Positions 1-9,908 of a stretch of DNA of 64,000 bases are shown here, piece by piece. A model generated the notes under the pieces. The model was given only the letters and a program-made list of their open reading frames with translations, did no database searches and was not told the DNA's origin. Source of the DNA: Cognatiyoonia koreensis (GTDB lineage Bacteria; Pseudomonadota; Alphaproteobacteria; Rhodobacterales; Rhodobacteraceae). Positions within the stretch are counted from its first letter, which is position 1, and each line of letters opens with the position of its first letter. The stretch is from contig NZ_FOIZ01000002.1 of assembly GCF_900109295.1 (NCBI RefSeq), forward strand, positions 682,001 to 746,000, read 5' to 3'. A program made the position numbers and the translations under genes.

Positions 1-93
1 GGACAATTCGGCTTCGTCGCACTTCGAACAAACGGCATTGTAGCGAATTGGACAATCAGAGCAGTTCTTCATTTTTGGCAGGGTTATGTTCAT
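1..93 (-). CDS. fnrL: FnrL-type Crp/Fnr oxygen-sensing regulator, N-terminal fragment (window edge)
   Basis: Reading leftward from an ATG with a GGAG just upstream gives 31 residues before the window ends. They contain Cys11, Cys14, Cys22 and Cys25 in the arrangement CSDC-x7-C-x2-C, which is the N-terminal cysteine cluster of alphaproteobacterial FnrL proteins; part of it ligates the oxygen-labile [4Fe-4S] cluster. The remaining sensor and the DNA-binding helix-turn-helix lie outside the window, so the assignment rests on this motif alone. FnrL activates genes for anaerobic and microaerobic respiration and haem or bacteriochlorophyll synthesis in Rhodobacter relatives. The gene lies downstream of grpE in the same direction, 105 bases away. 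ATG codon 8 is an alternative but less likely start. Confidence 0.75.
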   Translation of the reverse strand, partial: MNITLPKMKNCSDCPIRYNAVCSKCDEAELS

Positions 94-198
94 CGCACTC
101 TCCATAACCCTAACTCAATCGGGATTAGATCGCAGAATCAATCGTCTGCGCTGCAACATATCACCACAGTGCCGGATTGGCAGACGTAAGTTGACGGA

Positions 199-750
199 TC
201 AGCTGGCAGGTGTTGAAGAAACGCCCACCTGCGCGGGGCGCAGCAAACGATCATGTAACATGAATCCTTCAGCCGCAACTTGGATGATTTCACCTGCCTT
301 CGTGCCGGGCAAAGGTGCTTCGAACATCGCCTGATGAAGCTGCGGATCAAACTTATCGCCTATTTCCGGTGTAATAGGGTCGATTCCGTGCTTCTTGAAA
401 ACGCTGATTAGCTCGCGCATGGTTAACTCAACTCCCTCCAAAAGGGCGGCGTTTACCTGCTTCTCAGATTCTTCCACAGCCTGAAGCGCGCGACGCATGT
501 TGTCGTACACGGGCAACATATCCCGCGCGAGTTTTGATCCACCATAGTTTTCGGCTTCTTTTCGATCTCGTTCGGATCGTTTGCGCATGTTTTCCGCATC
601 AGCAAGGGCACGCATAAATTTGTCTTTGAATTCATCACGTTCAGCCTGCAGCGCGGCAATTTCTTCGAACGCGCCCTCACCTGCCTCCATTGCGTCGCCT
701 TCGGCGGCAAGTTCATCAAGGCTCATTGGTTCAGCTTCGTGGTCAGACAT
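199..750 (-). CDS. grpE: Nucleotide exchange factor GrpE
   Basis: This is the co-chaperone that makes DnaK release ADP and substrate. The 183-residue product has the family layout: an acidic disordered N-terminus (about 1-30), a long charged coiled-coil (about 30-85, rich in Glu, Arg and Lys), and a C-terminal beta domain in which the stretch DPQLHQAMFEAP (about residues 134-145) is the typical GrpE signature region. The length is normal for alphaproteobacteria. It lies 16 bases downstream of hrcA in the same direction, the usual heat-shock pairing, and is probably cotranscribed with it. Confidence 0.96.
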   Translation of the reverse strand: MSDHEAEPMSLDELAAEGDAMEAGEGAFEEIAALQAERDEFKDKFMRALADAENMRKRSERDRKEAENYGGSKLARDMLPVYDNMRRALQAVEESEKQVNAALLEGVELTMRELISVFKKHGIDPITPEIGDKFDPQLHQAMFEAPLPGTKAGEIIQVAAEGFMLHDRLLRPAQVGVSSTPAS

Positions 751-766
751 TTCAGCTCCGGTCTTC

Positions 767-1831
767 TTATGAGCGGTCGGCGATCATACGCCCGACGCGC
801 TGTGCAGTGTAATTCACAATAGGCACAATCCGCCCGTAATTCAGCCGGGTCGGCCCAATGACGCCAACAGCGCCGATAATCTTTCGGTCGGCGTTCATAT
901 AAGGGGAAACAACGAGAGAGGAACCCGATAAAGAGAACAATTTGTTTTCTGAGCCGATAAAAATGCGCACACCATCTCCGTCTTCGGCCAAATCAAGGAA
1001 ATGAGCGATGTCTCGCTTGCGTTCAAGGTCGTCAAACAGTGTCTTGATGCGGTCGAAATCAGCCTCAGTCCCATGTTCGCTCAGTAGATTTCCCCGACCT
1101 CTGACGATGAGGCGTTCATTCGATTCGCCTTCGTTCTCCCATAGGGCGAAGCCGCTTTCGACAAGATCGGCGGCAAGTTTATCGATTTCTTGCCGGCGTG
1201 CCGCGATTTCACGAGCGATAATGGCACCAAGATCGGACAGTGTGTGACCTTCGGCAATCGCGTTCAGGAAATTTGCGGCTTCGCGCATTGAGGACGGCGT
1301 TTGTCCTGCAGGTGGCGAAAAGAGACGGTTCTCAACATGACCATCGGCAAAAACCAGAACGACCAATGCCCGTTCCGCTGAGAGAGAAACGAACTCGATA
1401 TGCTTTATTGCGGCCTCATGTTTCGGGGTCAGGACCAGACTTGCGCCTTTGGTCACACCCGACAGGGCCGAACCGACCCTGTCCAGAAGGGTCGCAACAT
1501 CCTGTTCGTTGTTACCAAGCGTCTGATCAATACGATCACGGTCCTCGCCACTCAGGTCACCGACCTCCAGAAGACCGTCAACAAACATGCGCAAGCCAAG
1601 CTGTGTCGGGATCCGTCCGGCACTGACATGCGGGCTATCCAGCAAACCAAGGTATTCAAGGTCTTGCATAACGTTACGGACTGTCGCCGCGCTCACCTGC
1701 TCCGAAAGGGTCCGGGTAAGTGTACGCGAACCGACGGGATCACCGGTTTCCAGATATCCTTCGACAACGCGGCGAAAGACTTCGCGCGATCGGTCGTTTA
1801 GATCTTCCAGTTTTTGTTTCGTGTCGCTCAA
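767..1831 (-). CDS. hrcA: Heat-inducible transcription repressor HrcA
   Basis: HrcA represses class I heat-shock genes by binding CIRCE operators. The N-terminal winged helix begins with LNDRSREVFRRVVEGYL and continues GDPVGSRTLTR, followed by a GAF-like middle domain and the C-terminal NYTAQRVGRMIADRS. The TTG start chosen here gives 354 residues, the usual HrcA length, and begins eight to nine residues before the conserved region with a GGGTGG upstream. An ATG at 1888 would add 19 hydrophobic residues not typical of the family, and a GTG at 1840 is also possible. No CIRCE inverted repeat was found upstream of hrcA or grpE, so its target (probably groESL) lies elsewhere. Confidence 0.93.
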   Translation of the reverse strand: MSDTKQKLEDLNDRSREVFRRVVEGYLETGDPVGSRTLTRTLSEQVSAATVRNVMQDLEYLGLLDSPHVSAGRIPTQLGLRMFVDGLLEVGDLSGEDRDRIDQTLGNNEQDVATLLDRVGSALSGVTKGASLVLTPKHEAAIKHIEFVSLSAERALVVLVFADGHVENRLFSPPAGQTPSSMREAANFLNAIAEGHTLSDLGAIIAREIAARRQEIDKLAADLVESGFALWENEGESNERLIVRGRGNLLSEHGTEADFDRIKTLFDDLERKRDIAHFLDLAEDGDGVRIFIGSENKLFSLSGSSLVVSPYMNADRKIIGAVGVIGPTRLNYGRIVPIVNYTAQRVGRMIADRS

Positions 1832-1952
1832 TCGAACCACCCATAGGCACAGCGTCAGCAATAAATGCGAGGACGGGTGAAAGGTCAATCAGGGTTGGAT
1901 TTATGACATGGGCAGCGTATGCCTCGAACTCAACCCACGAAGGAGATGACAA

Positions 1953-2660
1953 ATGCGCCCATCTGGCCGCCAAACTGACGAAATGCGTTCAGTGACAATC
2001 GAAGTCGGAACGACCCGGCACGCCGAAGGATCATGCCTGATTAAATGCGGCGATACCCATGTCCTGTGCACTGCCAGCGTCGATGATCGGGTGCCGCCAT
2101 TCCTCAAAGGGACAGGTCTTGGATGGGTAACGGCGGAATACGGAATGCTTCCACGTGCGACGCATACCCGCATGCGACGCGAGGCAAAGAACGGCCAATC
2201 GGGACGCACACAGGAAATCCAGCGTCTGATTGGTCGCAGTCTACGGGCCGGAGTTGACCGTGTCGCGATGGGCGAACGCCAGATCGTTGTTGATTGTGAC
2301 GTGCTGCAGGCGGACGGTGGAACGCGTTGCGCGTCGATTACAGGTGGATGGGTCGCTCTGAAACTGGCAGTCAACCAGTTGATGAAGGCTGGGGATATCA
2401 TCAGCGATCCATTAATCGACCCTGTTGCAGCGATTTCGTGTGGAATCTATGCGGGCCAAGAGGTGCTTGACCTGGACTATCCAGAGGACAGCGAAGCCGG
2501 TGTTGATGGGAATTTCATCCTGACAGGTGGGAAATTGGTCGAAATTCAGATGTCTGCAGAAGGATCGACCTTCACACGCGCCCAGATGGACAAACTGCTC
2601 GACCTTGCCGAGAAAGGCATCGGTGAGTTGAACACAGTACAACGCGCGGCCGTAACCTGA
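1953..2660 (+). CDS. rph: Ribonuclease PH
   Basis: This is the phosphorolytic 3'-5' exoribonuclease that trims the 3' ends of tRNA precursors. The 235-residue protein opens with [14 protein letters not shown] and has the family stretches [26 protein letters not shown] (about 57-71) and the arginine-rich RSLRAGVDR. Length and motifs are standard. A strong Shine-Dalgarno (AAGGAG) lies eight bases before the ATG. It is divergent from hrcA across a short promoter region of about 120 bases, and its stop codon overlaps the rdgB start by one base (TGATG), suggesting translational coupling. Confidence 0.97.
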   Translation: MRPSGRQTDEMRSVTIEVGTTRHAEGSCLIKCGDTHVLCTASVDDRVPPFLKGTGLGWVTAEYGMLPRATHTRMRREAKNGQSGRTQEIQRLIGRSLRAGVDRVAMGERQIVVDCDVLQADGGTRCASITGGWVALKLAVNQLMKAGDIISDPLIDPVAAISCGIYAGQEVLDLDYPEDSEAGVDGNFILTGGKLVEIQMSAEGSTFTRAQMDKLLDLAEKGIGELNTVQRAAVT

Positions 2661-3268
2661 TGCGCAAGTTCACGGGCGATCAGCTTGTCGTCGCAACGCA
2701 TAACATCGGAAAGTTGGAAGAGATCGCTGATTTGTTGTCGTCTTTTCAAATCAAACTCACGTCGAATGCGGATCACGACTTGCCAGAACCTGAAGAAACC
2801 GAAACGACCTTTGTTGGAAACGCGCGGATCAAAGCGCATGCTGCGGCAAGGGCAACTGGCCTGCCTGCCTTGGCGGATGACAGCGGGATCGAGGTTGATG
2901 CGTTGGGTGGCGCACCCGGTGTCTATACTGCCGACTGGGCGGAAACGGCCGATGGACGTGATTTTGAGATGGCAATGACACGCACGTGGCAAGAACTCGA
3001 AGCGATTGACGCACCCTATCCTCGCACAGCTCGGTTTTGCGCCACACTTGTGCTGGCCTGGCCTGATGGGCACGATGAAGTGTTCGAGGGTAGAATGGAA
3101 GGTCAGGTTGTTTGGCCGATGCGTGGAACACAAGGTCATGGGTATGATCCGATATTCCAACCCGATGGGTTTGATATAACTTGCGGCGAAATGGATCGCT
3201 GGGAGAAAAACAAGATCAGCCATCGCGGAAACGCCTTCGCAAAGCTGGTACAGGGCTGTTTTGCGTAA
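2660..3268 (+). CDS. rdgB: Non-canonical purine NTP pyrophosphatase (RdgB/HAM1)
   Basis: This enzyme hydrolyses XTP, ITP and dITP to their monophosphates and so keeps deaminated purines out of DNA and RNA. Visible motifs are the nucleotide-binding ATHNIGKLEEI (residues 12-22), the metal and substrate stretch ADDSGIEVDALGGAPGV (about 72-88) and GYDPIFQPDG near residue 160. The 202-residue length is normal. It follows rph with a one-base overlap, and its last codons overlap the TTG start of hemW, so rph-rdgB-hemW look like one operon. Confidence 0.97.
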   Translation: MRKFTGDQLVVATHNIGKLEEIADLLSSFQIKLTSNADHDLPEPEETETTFVGNARIKAHAAARATGLPALADDSGIEVDALGGAPGVYTADWAETADGRDFEMAMTRTWQELEAIDAPYPRTARFCATLVLAWPDGHDEVFEGRMEGQVVWPMRGTQGHGYDPIFQPDGFDITCGEMDRWEKNKISHRGNAFAKLVQGCFA

Positions 3269-4418
3269 GGATTGGCAGAACGGTGGGTTTGGGCTTTATA
3301 TCCATTGGCCGTTCTGTCAGGCCAAGTGCCCCTATTGCGATTTCAACAGTCACGTTGTTAATCAGATTGATCAGGACCGGTGGCAAGCGGCTTATAAATC
3401 AGAAATCTCGCGTATTGGATCGGAGACCAAAGGACGAACACTGAATACGGTGTTCTTTGGTGGCGGCACCCCCAGTTTGATGGATCCCGAACTGGTCCAT
3501 GCAGTTATGGAAACAATCCGCGCAACATGGCGAACATCGAATTCGTTCGAAGTCACATTGGAAGCGAATCCAACGTCAGTCGAAGCCGGGCGGTTTCGGG
3601 GATATCGTGACGCTGGTGTGAACCGTGTTTCACTTGGCGTTCAGGCATTGAATGACATTGACCTGAAAGCGCTCGGGCGACTGCATTCTGTCGCAGAAGC
3701 ACGAAAGGCATTTGATGTCGCGCGAGATACGTTTGAGCGCGTTAGCTTTGATTTGATCTATGCACGTCAGGACCAGTCACTTGCTGATTGGAAAGCAGAA
3801 CTGTCCGAAGCACTCGCGATGGCAGCTGATCACTTGTCACTTTACCAACTGACCATTGAGGATGGGACCGCTTTCGGAGATCGCTATGCGGCAGGAAAAC
3901 TGAAAGGCCTTCCAGATGAGGATGTTGGAGCGGACCTGTATCTCGCCACACAAGACATGTGCGAAGCCGCCGGTATGCCAGCCTATGAAGTGTCTAATCA
4001 CGCCAAAAACGGGGAAGAGAGCCAACATAACCTGATCTATTGGACATACGGGGACTATGCAGGAGTTGGCCCGGGCGCGCACGGACGTTTGACACTGGAC
4101 GGGGAACGTATGGCAACCTCAACCCCACTGGGACCAACAGCATGGCTGCGCCAAGTTGAGAGTGCGGGTATTGGTGAGGAAACGCGCGTGGCTCTGTCGC
4201 AAGACGACATCGTATCAGAGTTTCTTTTGATGGGGTTGCGATTAACGCAAGGGATCAGTCTTTCACGGCTGAAAGCGCTCTCTAACCAAGATTTTTCATT
4301 TAAAATCAATAATTTAGAAGAACTTGGTCTGCTTTCGAGTCGGGATGGGCGCTTGCGCGTAACGTCCAAGGGACGAGCCGTACTCAACGGCGTTCTACGC
4401 GAGCTTCTAAACGATTAG
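3261..4418 (+). CDS. hemW: Radical SAM haem chaperone HemW
   Basis: HemW is related to the oxygen-independent coproporphyrinogen oxidase HemN but acts as a haem-insertion chaperone. The 385-residue protein has the radical-SAM cluster C19-x3-C23-x2-C26 in HWPFCQAKCPYCDFN. It lacks the extra cysteine right after the third one that marks true HemN, which favours HemW. Further family segments are FFGGGTPSL and ANPTSVE. The start is a TTG overlapping the end of rdgB; no better-placed ATG precedes the conserved GGFGLYIHWPFC. It converges on parB with a four-base overlap of the two stop regions. Confidence 0.93.
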   Translation: MRKDWQNGGFGLYIHWPFCQAKCPYCDFNSHVVNQIDQDRWQAAYKSEISRIGSETKGRTLNTVFFGGGTPSLMDPELVHAVMETIRATWRTSNSFEVTLEANPTSVEAGRFRGYRDAGVNRVSLGVQALNDIDLKALGRLHSVAEARKAFDVARDTFERVSFDLIYARQDQSLADWKAELSEALAMAADHLSLYQLTIEDGTAFGDRYAAGKLKGLPDEDVGADLYLATQDMCEAAGMPAYEVSNHAKNGEESQHNLIYWTYGDYAGVGPGAHGRLTLDGERMATSTPLGPTAWLRQVESAGIGEETRVALSQDDIVSEFLLMGLRLTQGISLSRLKALSNQDFSFKINNLEELGLLSSRDGRLRVTSKGRAVLNGVLRELLND

Positions 4419-5296
4419 CTCCCCGAAAGCAGGCGCAGAAGATCGTCGAGCTGTTCAAGCGATTTGTAGCGGATGGACAGCGTTCCACCCTCGCTGTTTG
4501 GCTTGTGGTCGATCGTCACAGACATTCCAATTTGTGCGGCAAGCTCGCCCTCAATCTGCAAAGTATCCGCATCTTTGGACTGTTTCTCCGCTGGCTTTGA
4601 CGTTTTCGGCTTAAGACCTTGCTTTACCAATTTCTCAGTGTCGCGGACCGAAAGGTTCTTCTGGATTACCTGACGGGCCAGTTGGCTAGCATCGTCGTGC
4701 CCGATCAACGCCCGCGCATGACCAGCGGAAAGGTCACCACGCGCCAGGAAATCAAGTACATCCTGTGGAAGGGACAAAAGACGCATTTGGTTAGCAACGT
4801 GACTGCGACTTTTCCCCAAAACTTTGGAAAGTTGATCCTGCGTGTGACCAAACCGTTCCATCAGGTGGCGATAGCCTGCGGCCTCATCAACTGGATTAAG
4901 ATCGGCGCGCTGAATGTTTTCAATGATAGCGACTTCCAGAACTTCGGTATCATCGAAGCTACGAATAAGAACGGGAACCTCGTGGAGGTTCGCGATTTGC
5001 GCAGCGCGCCAGCGGCGTTCCCCAGCCACGATCTGATAGAGATCCGCATTGCGAGGATCCTCGCGTACAATGATCGGCTGAATGATCCCTTTTTCTCTGA
5101 TCGAGGCCGCCAAATCGCTAAGTGCATCTTGATCAAAACTGCGTCGCGGCTGATCTGGATTCGGGACGACACGCTCAATCGGCATTTTCGCATCAGGACG
5201 GCGTGGCGTGGCGTTGTCCTGAGGTACATCCGCGTTTACGTCAGCCATCAGCGCTGAAAGACCACGGCCCAAACCGCGCGACTTGCTCGTTGCCAT
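4415..5296 (-). CDS. parB: Chromosome partitioning protein ParB
   Basis: ParB loads at parS sites, spreads as a CTP-dependent clamp and organises the origin region for segregation by ParA. The 293-residue protein has an N-terminal ParA-interacting segment (KSRGLGRGLSALM, 5-17), the CTP-binding ParB box with GERRWRAAQ (92-100), the helix-turn-helix with LGKSRSHVANQMRLL (about 160-175) and a C-terminal dimerisation domain. It is the last gene of the leftward rsmG-parA-parB group and overlaps parA by one base. Two perfect parS sites lie within 4 kb. Confidence 0.97.
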   Translation of the reverse strand: MATSKSRGLGRGLSALMADVNADVPQDNATPRRPDAKMPIERVVPNPDQPRRSFDQDALSDLAASIREKGIIQPIIVREDPRNADLYQIVAGERRWRAAQIANLHEVPVLIRSFDDTEVLEVAIIENIQRADLNPVDEAAGYRHLMERFGHTQDQLSKVLGKSRSHVANQMRLLSLPQDVLDFLARGDLSAGHARALIGHDDASQLARQVIQKNLSVRDTEKLVKQGLKPKTSKPAEKQSKDADTLQIEGELAAQIGMSVTIDHKPNSEGGTLSIRYKSLEQLDDLLRLLSGS

Positions 5297-6123
5297 TATC
5301 CTGTCCTTTTCGCTTGGTTGAGTTCCACCGACATGACCTCCGCAGCAAGACTGCGATAGGCTTGACTGCCTTTCGAAGCGGGATCGTACGTCAGAACCGG
5401 CATGGCGAATGACGGTGCCTCACTCAGTCGTACGTTGCGCGGTATAACAGTCTTGAACACCAGCTCGCCCAGATTTTCCCGCGCATCATTTTCGACTTGG
5501 ATCGAGAGATTGTTGCGACGATCATACATGGTCAAAACAATTCCCTCGATACGCAGCCCCTTGTTTGCTGTCTCACGCACTTCGCGGATCGTCAGCATTA
5601 GTTGTGACAATCCTTCCAAAGCAAAGAACTCGCTTTGCAATGGGACAATAATCGAATGCGCTGCAATAAACGCGTTTACTGTCAATATATTGAGCGAGGG
5701 AGGGCAATCAATCAATATGTAGTCAAGTTCCAATGAATCCATAGAAAGCTGGCGCAAGGCGTCACGCAACAGAAAACTGCGCTTTTCATTTGAAATCAGC
5801 TCGATGTCAGCGGAACTCAGGTCGGTTGTGGCAGGAACGATAAAGAGATTCTCGAACTCTGTCATCTGCGTGGCCTGCACGGGTGTGGCATCCCCAGTCA
5901 GCAAATCATAGGTCGTGATATCCCGGCGGTCCTGATCAATTCCAAGACCTGTAGATGCATTACCCTGTGGATCGAGGTCGACAATTAAGACACGCTGCCC
6001 CAGTTCAGCAAGACCGGCCGCAAGGTTGATTGTAGTGGTGGTTTTGCCCACTCCGCCTTTTTGATTGGCAATCGCGATAATGCGGGCACCACCTGTGCGC
6101 GGTTTATGGGTTGGCACGTTCAA
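5296..6123 (-). CDS. parA: Chromosome partitioning ATPase ParA
   Basis: ParA is a nucleoid-bound ATPase that moves ParB-parS complexes towards the cell pole. The 275-residue protein carries the deviant Walker A motif KGGVGKTTT (22-30), Walker B-like residues in LIVDLDPQGNAST (about 46-58) and YILIDCPPSLN (about 135-145). It sits between rsmG and parB, overlapping rsmG by 20 bases and parB by one. This is the conserved origin-proximal gidB-parA-parB arrangement, so it is the chromosomal rather than a plasmid partition system. Confidence 0.97.
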   Translation of the reverse strand: MNVPTHKPRTGGARIIAIANQKGGVGKTTTTINLAAGLAELGQRVLIVDLDPQGNASTGLGIDQDRRDITTYDLLTGDATPVQATQMTEFENLFIVPATTDLSSADIELISNEKRSFLLRDALRQLSMDSLELDYILIDCPPSLNILTVNAFIAAHSIIVPLQSEFFALEGLSQLMLTIREVRETANKGLRIEGIVLTMYDRRNNLSIQVENDARENLGELVFKTVIPRNVRLSEAPSFAMPVLTYDPASKGSQAYRSLAAEVMSVELNQAKRTG

Positions 6124-6730
6124 ATGTCCTGATCTCGAGAATCTTCGCCTCGTTATCCGTCATACTGGGGTGTGCAACAACATCAAAGTTCCAATGCTCC
6201 CGCGCTTCTTTGATTTCTTTCGCCGCGGTGCGGCCCTTAAGAACAAGGATCTTACCGCCATCGTTTAGGTGGCGCTGTGCAAGAAAAAGCAGGCCATCCA
6301 GTGACATGAGCGCACGGGCGCTGAACACGTCTGCTCCAACTGGATCAATCTTTTCGGCCCGGTCGGAACGTACGAGCGCATTTAAGTCAAGTTGTCGGAT
6401 TACTGTGCGAAGAAACACGGATTTACGTTGATCGCTCTCGATCAATATTGTTTTCGATTTCGGTGCTTGCTCCTTCAGGATTGTAGCAACGACTATCCCA
6501 GGAAGGCCCCCTCCGGATCCGGCGTCGACCCATAGACGCGGGTCGCTCTCGCAATAACGCATGATCTGCGCGGAATCTTCAATATGACGAGACCAAATAT
6601 CAGCAATTGTTGAATTTGAAATCAGATTGATACGCTTGTTCCATTGAACAAGTAGCGCGACATAAGCTTCTAGACGTTCTATTGTTTCACGTGAAACATT
6701 CAATCCAACCAGATTCGGCAATGGCATCAA
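6104..6730 (-). CDS. rsmG: 16S rRNA (guanine527-N7)-methyltransferase RsmG
   Basis: RsmG (GidB) methylates N7 of G527 in 16S rRNA using S-adenosylmethionine. The 208-residue protein has the SAM-binding glycine loop [14 protein letters not shown] (about 69-82) and the family segment [12 protein letters not shown] (about 29-40). It overlaps mnmG by four bases upstream and parA by 20 bases downstream. A perfect parS palindrome is embedded in its fifth to sixteenth codon region, where the coding meaning is NVSRETI, so this stretch serves both protein and chromosome segregation. Confidence 0.96.
   Translation of the reverse strand: MMPLPNLVGLNVSRETIERLEAYVALLVQWNKRINLISNSTIADIWSRHIEDSAQIMRYCESDPRLWVDAGSGGGLPGIVVATILKEQAPKSKTILIESDQRKSVFLRTVIRQLDLNALVRSDRAEKIDPVGADVFSARALMSLDGLLFLAQRHLNDGGKILVLKGRTAAKEIKEAREHWNFDVVAHPSMTDNEAKILEIRTFERANP
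6683..6698. promoter_or_regulatory. parS: parS centromere site within rsmG
   Basis: A perfect 16-bp palindrome TGTTTCACGTGAAACA, identical to the consensus ParB-binding site conserved across most bacteria. It lies inside the start of rsmG, about 5 kb from the proposed origin and within 2.3 kb of parB. Confidence 0.95.
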
Positions 6731-8598
6731 CTGGCCTTTTTGCCTTGGTTACGTCGGATCCATGCGGACAACACCAGCAGCGCAGCAGGGGTCATTCCAT
6801 CGATTTTTGCAGCGTGCGCAATGGTGTGTGGTTTCGCCTGCCGAAGCTTCTGCTGCAGCTCACAAGAAAGCCCACCGATGTCCGCGTAGTTTAAATCGCC
6901 CGGTATTAACACTTTCTCATCCTTCTCCAATGCAGCAATGTCTCTCGCCTGCCGTTCGACATAGTGGGCATAGAGCGCGTCATACTTGATTTGCTGCATG
7001 GTCTCCGACGGAATTTCGTTTGCTTCAGGCACCAAGGTGTTCAGCATCTCAATCGAAAAGTCATTCAGCGAGAGCGCATCAATTGCAGTTCGATTTGGTG
7101 TATCCGGATTGATCTTAACACCAAGCCCTGCAATCTGGCGCGCCGTCAGCACTTTGCTTCCAAAGAGCATTCGGCCACGTTCGATGTCGTCCATTTTAGC
7201 TTGAAAGTGATCCCAACGCTTGTTCTTAACAATTCCAAGCTCTCGGCCAAGGCCGGTAAGGCGTTGGTCCGCATTGTCAGACCGCAACGAAAGCCGGAAC
7301 TCAGCACGAGATGTAAACATGCGGTACGGTTCCGTGACACCACGCGTAACAAGGTCATCAATCATGACGCCGATATAAGACGTCCGCCGGCTAAATAAAT
7401 GCGGATCTGCGCCGTTTGCAGCACGCGCGGCGTTCAATCCAGCCACAAGACCTTGCGCTGCAGCCTCTTCATAGCCCGTGGTTCCATTGATCTGTCCTGC
7501 AAGGTAAAGCCCCAGACATGACTTCAGTTCAAGCGTTGGTTTCAGCGCCCGTGGATCGACGTAATCATACTCAATAGCGTAGCCAGGCTGCAAAATTACT
7601 GCATGTTCCAAACCACGAATCGTGCGAACGTAATCTTCTTGGACCTCCACCGGTAAAGACGTAGAAATACCGTTTGGATAGATCGTTTCGTCGCTCAGGC
7701 CTTCTGGTTCAAGAAAAACCTGATGAGACTTCTTATCAGCAAATCTTACAACCTTGTCCTCAATTGATGGGCAGTACCTCGGTCCAACACCCCCGATATG
7801 TCCACCATACATGGCAGAACGTCTGAGATTCTTCTCGATAATCGCATGCGTTTGCGCATTCGTATGTGTAATTCCGCAAGAAATCTGATCAGCCGACGGC
7901 CTTTTAGACAATGCGCTAAACAGACTTGGATCATCATCGCCGGACTGCATTTCAAGCCCTTCCCAATTGATCGACGCTCGATCAAGACGAGGTGGCGTGC
8001 CTGTTTTCAAACGCCCAAGGGGCAAGCCAAAGCTATCGAGACGTTCCGCCATCTTGATTGATGGTCTGTCGCCCATCCTCCCACCAGGGCGGGAAACATC
8101 ACCAATATGAATGACACCACGCAGAAATGTTCCTGTTGTCAGGATAACAGCACTTGCACGCAATTCACTTTCGTCTGCAAGCCGAACCCCGACGCACTGT
8201 TTAGCCTCCACAATCAGGTCGACAGCTTCGCCAAGTACCACATCGAGGTTTTCTTGCGACAAGGTTATAGACTGCGCAAACTTACGGTAGAGTTGCCGAT
8301 CAACTTGCGCGCGTGGTCCTTGGACGGCCGGGCCCTTCTTACGATTCAAAAGGCGGAATTGGATTCCTGACGCGTCCGCCGCCAAACCCATTACGCCGTC
8401 AAGTGCGTCAATTTCTCTGACAAGATGCCCTTTGCCTAAGCCACCAATCGCAGGATTACACGACAGCGTACCGATGCTTGATGCAGTCAGCGTTACAAGG
8501 GCTGTCTGCGCCCCGACACGGGCAGCGGTATGGGCAGCCTCAGTTCCAGCATGTCCACCACCCACAACAATGACATCAAAATGTTTCACGTGAAACAT
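6727..8598 (-). CDS. mnmG: tRNA uridine-5-carboxymethylaminomethyl modification enzyme MnmG (GidA)
   Basis: MnmG is the FAD-dependent partner of MnmE in forming cmnm5U34 at the wobble position of several tRNAs. From the chosen ATG it has 623 residues, the normal length. The FAD-binding loop [12 protein letters not shown] follows directly (about 11-22), and family segments [20 protein letters not shown] and CGIT(H) follow. An ATG 18 bases upstream would add six residues and overlap mnmE; the internal ATG is preferred because it matches homologues, but the choice is not certain. The first six codons (MFHVKH) are encoded by a parS site. It lies directly after mnmE and overlaps rsmG by four bases. 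Confidence 0.95.
   Translation of the reverse strand: MFHVKHFDVIVVGGGHAGTEAAHTAARVGAQTALVTLTASSIGTLSCNPAIGGLGKGHLVREIDALDGVMGLAADASGIQFRLLNRKKGPAVQGPRAQVDRQLYRKFAQSITLSQENLDVVLGEAVDLIVEAKQCVGVRLADESELRASAVILTTGTFLRGVIHIGDVSRPGGRMGDRPSIKMAERLDSFGLPLGRLKTGTPPRLDRASINWEGLEMQSGDDDPSLFSALSKRPSADQISCGITHTNAQTHAIIEKNLRRSAMYGGHIGGVGPRYCPSIEDKVVRFADKKSHQVFLEPEGLSDETIYPNGISTSLPVEVQEDYVRTIRGLEHAVILQPGYAIEYDYVDPRALKPTLELKSCLGLYLAGQINGTTGYEEAAAQGLVAGLNAARAANGADPHLFSRRTSYIGVMIDDLVTRGVTEPYRMFTSRAEFRLSLRSDNADQRLTGLGRELGIVKNKRWDHFQAKMDDIERGRMLFGSKVLTARQIAGLGVKINPDTPNRTAIDALSLNDFSIEMLNTLVPEANEIPSETMQQIKYDALYAHYVERQARDIAALEKDEKVLIPGDLNYADIGGLSCELQQKLRQAKPHTIAHAAKIDGMTPAALLVLSAWIRRNQGKKAS
8582..8597. promoter_or_regulatory. 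parS: parS centromere site at the mnmG start
   Basis: A second perfect copy of TGTTTCACGTGAAACA, extended by one base pair on each side to an 18-bp palindrome. It encodes the first residues of MnmG. Two identical sites 1.9 kb apart flank most of mnmG, and both lie within 3.5 kb of parB-parA. Confidence 0.95.
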
Positions 8599-8600
8599 CC

Positions 8601-9881
8601 TCACTTTCCAATGCAAAAGCTCGCAAATATTTCGTCCAGCAGATCTTCTACATCAACACGCCCAACGATCATGTCAACTGCACGGATCGCAGCGCGTAAA
8701 TCATCAGCGATCAAATCAAGGCCGGCCTCTGCCTGAATCATGCCATCGACGCGCTCAATTAGATCTACTGCCGAACGCATAGCAGAACGATGCCGCGCCC
8801 GCATTGCAACACCCGCGCTCGCAGCTCTTTGCTGTAAGGTAGAGGTAATAAGCTTAATAAGGTCATCTACGCCGTCACCCGTTAGTCCGGATACGCTATC
8901 TTCTGGATTATCCCGCAAATCAGCCTTGCTTTGAAGGACGATGTCATCCACCTGTTTCTGAACGATGAGATCTTGATCATCTTCAATCAAGAAAACCCGA
9001 AGATCGGCAGCACGAGCTCGATCTTTCGCCAGGGCAATTCCCATGCCCTCCACAATATCTTCCGTTTCACGAATGCCAGCCGTGTCCAGCAAGGTTACTG
9101 GGAGACCGCCAAGGTTCATGCGCACCTCGATCACATCGCGGGTTGTCCCGGCAATCGCCGATGTAATAGCCGCCTTCCGTCCAGCGATCCGGTTAAGTAA
9201 GGTAGATTTGCCTGTATTCGGCGCGCCGACAATAGCGACCTCAAAGCCGTCCCGAATCCGCTCGGCCGCCTGAACACCCGATATCTGTATTTCCATTGCG
9301 ATGCGGGTCTTGTCCAAAAGCTCCTGCACCTCAGGAAAAACGTTCTCCGGAATATCCTCGTCGGCAAAATCTATCGTGGCTTCAATCAAGGCCGCTGCCC
9401 TAACCAGTGCCCTACGCCAATCATCCGCCAAATGGCCGAGTTCGCCATCAAAAACCCGGATGGCCTGTCGACGCTGTGCTTCTGTTTCAGCATCGATCAG
9501 ATCAGCAAGACCTTCAACCTGCGCAAGATCCAGTTTGCCATTTTCCAAAGCGCGTCGCGTGAATTCACCAGCCTCCGCAAGCCGAGTTGAAGCGTCCCGC
9601 CCGAGTGCCTCCAGCACAGCGGCCACAATCGCCGGACTTCCATGCAGGTGGAGTTCTACAACCGGTTCACCGGTAAAGCTCGACGTGCCCGGAAAATAAA
9701 GCACAAGCGCCTGATCAATCAGATCATCTTTGTCATTCACAATTCGACGGATACCGCGACCAGCCGGTACCGTGCCGCACAGACGCTGCGCGACATCTTC
9801 GGCTGAATGGCCCGAAATGCGGATTATGGAAACGCCAGCGCGACCAGGCGCAGTCGCCAATGCAAAAATCGTTTCTTTCAT
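8601..9881 (-). CDS. mnmE: tRNA modification GTPase MnmE
   Basis: MnmE acts with MnmG in modifying U34 of tRNAs. The 426-residue protein has an N-terminal tetrahydrofolate-binding domain ([19 protein letters not shown] at the start), a helical domain, and an inserted G domain with Walker A GAPNTGKS (219-226) and the DTAG switch motif. The C-terminal CIGK supplies the conserved cysteine of the family. It is 27 bases downstream of rho and two bases before the mnmG ATG. Confidence 0.97.
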   Translation of the reverse strand: MKETIFALATAPGRAGVSIIRISGHSAEDVAQRLCGTVPAGRGIRRIVNDKDDLIDQALVLYFPGTSSFTGEPVVELHLHGSPAIVAAVLEALGRDASTRLAEAGEFTRRALENGKLDLAQVEGLADLIDAETEAQRRQAIRVFDGELGHLADDWRRALVRAAALIEATIDFADEDIPENVFPEVQELLDKTRIAMEIQISGVQAAERIRDGFEVAIVGAPNTGKSTLLNRIAGRKAAITSAIAGTTRDVIEVRMNLGGLPVTLLDTAGIRETEDIVEGMGIALAKDRARAADLRVFLIEDDQDLIVQKQVDDIVLQSKADLRDNPEDSVSGLTGDGVDDLIKLITSTLQQRAASAGVAMRARHRSAMRSAVDLIERVDGMIQAEAGLDLIADDLRAAIRAVDMIVGRVDVEDLLDEIFASFCIGK

Positions 9882-9908
9882 CTTAACCCATTGTATTAAA
9901 ACAATAAG

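Noticed and set aside
94..198. CIRCE operator near grpE or fnrL
   Set aside because: Only a GCACTC half-site on one side is present; no inverted partner at the right distance.
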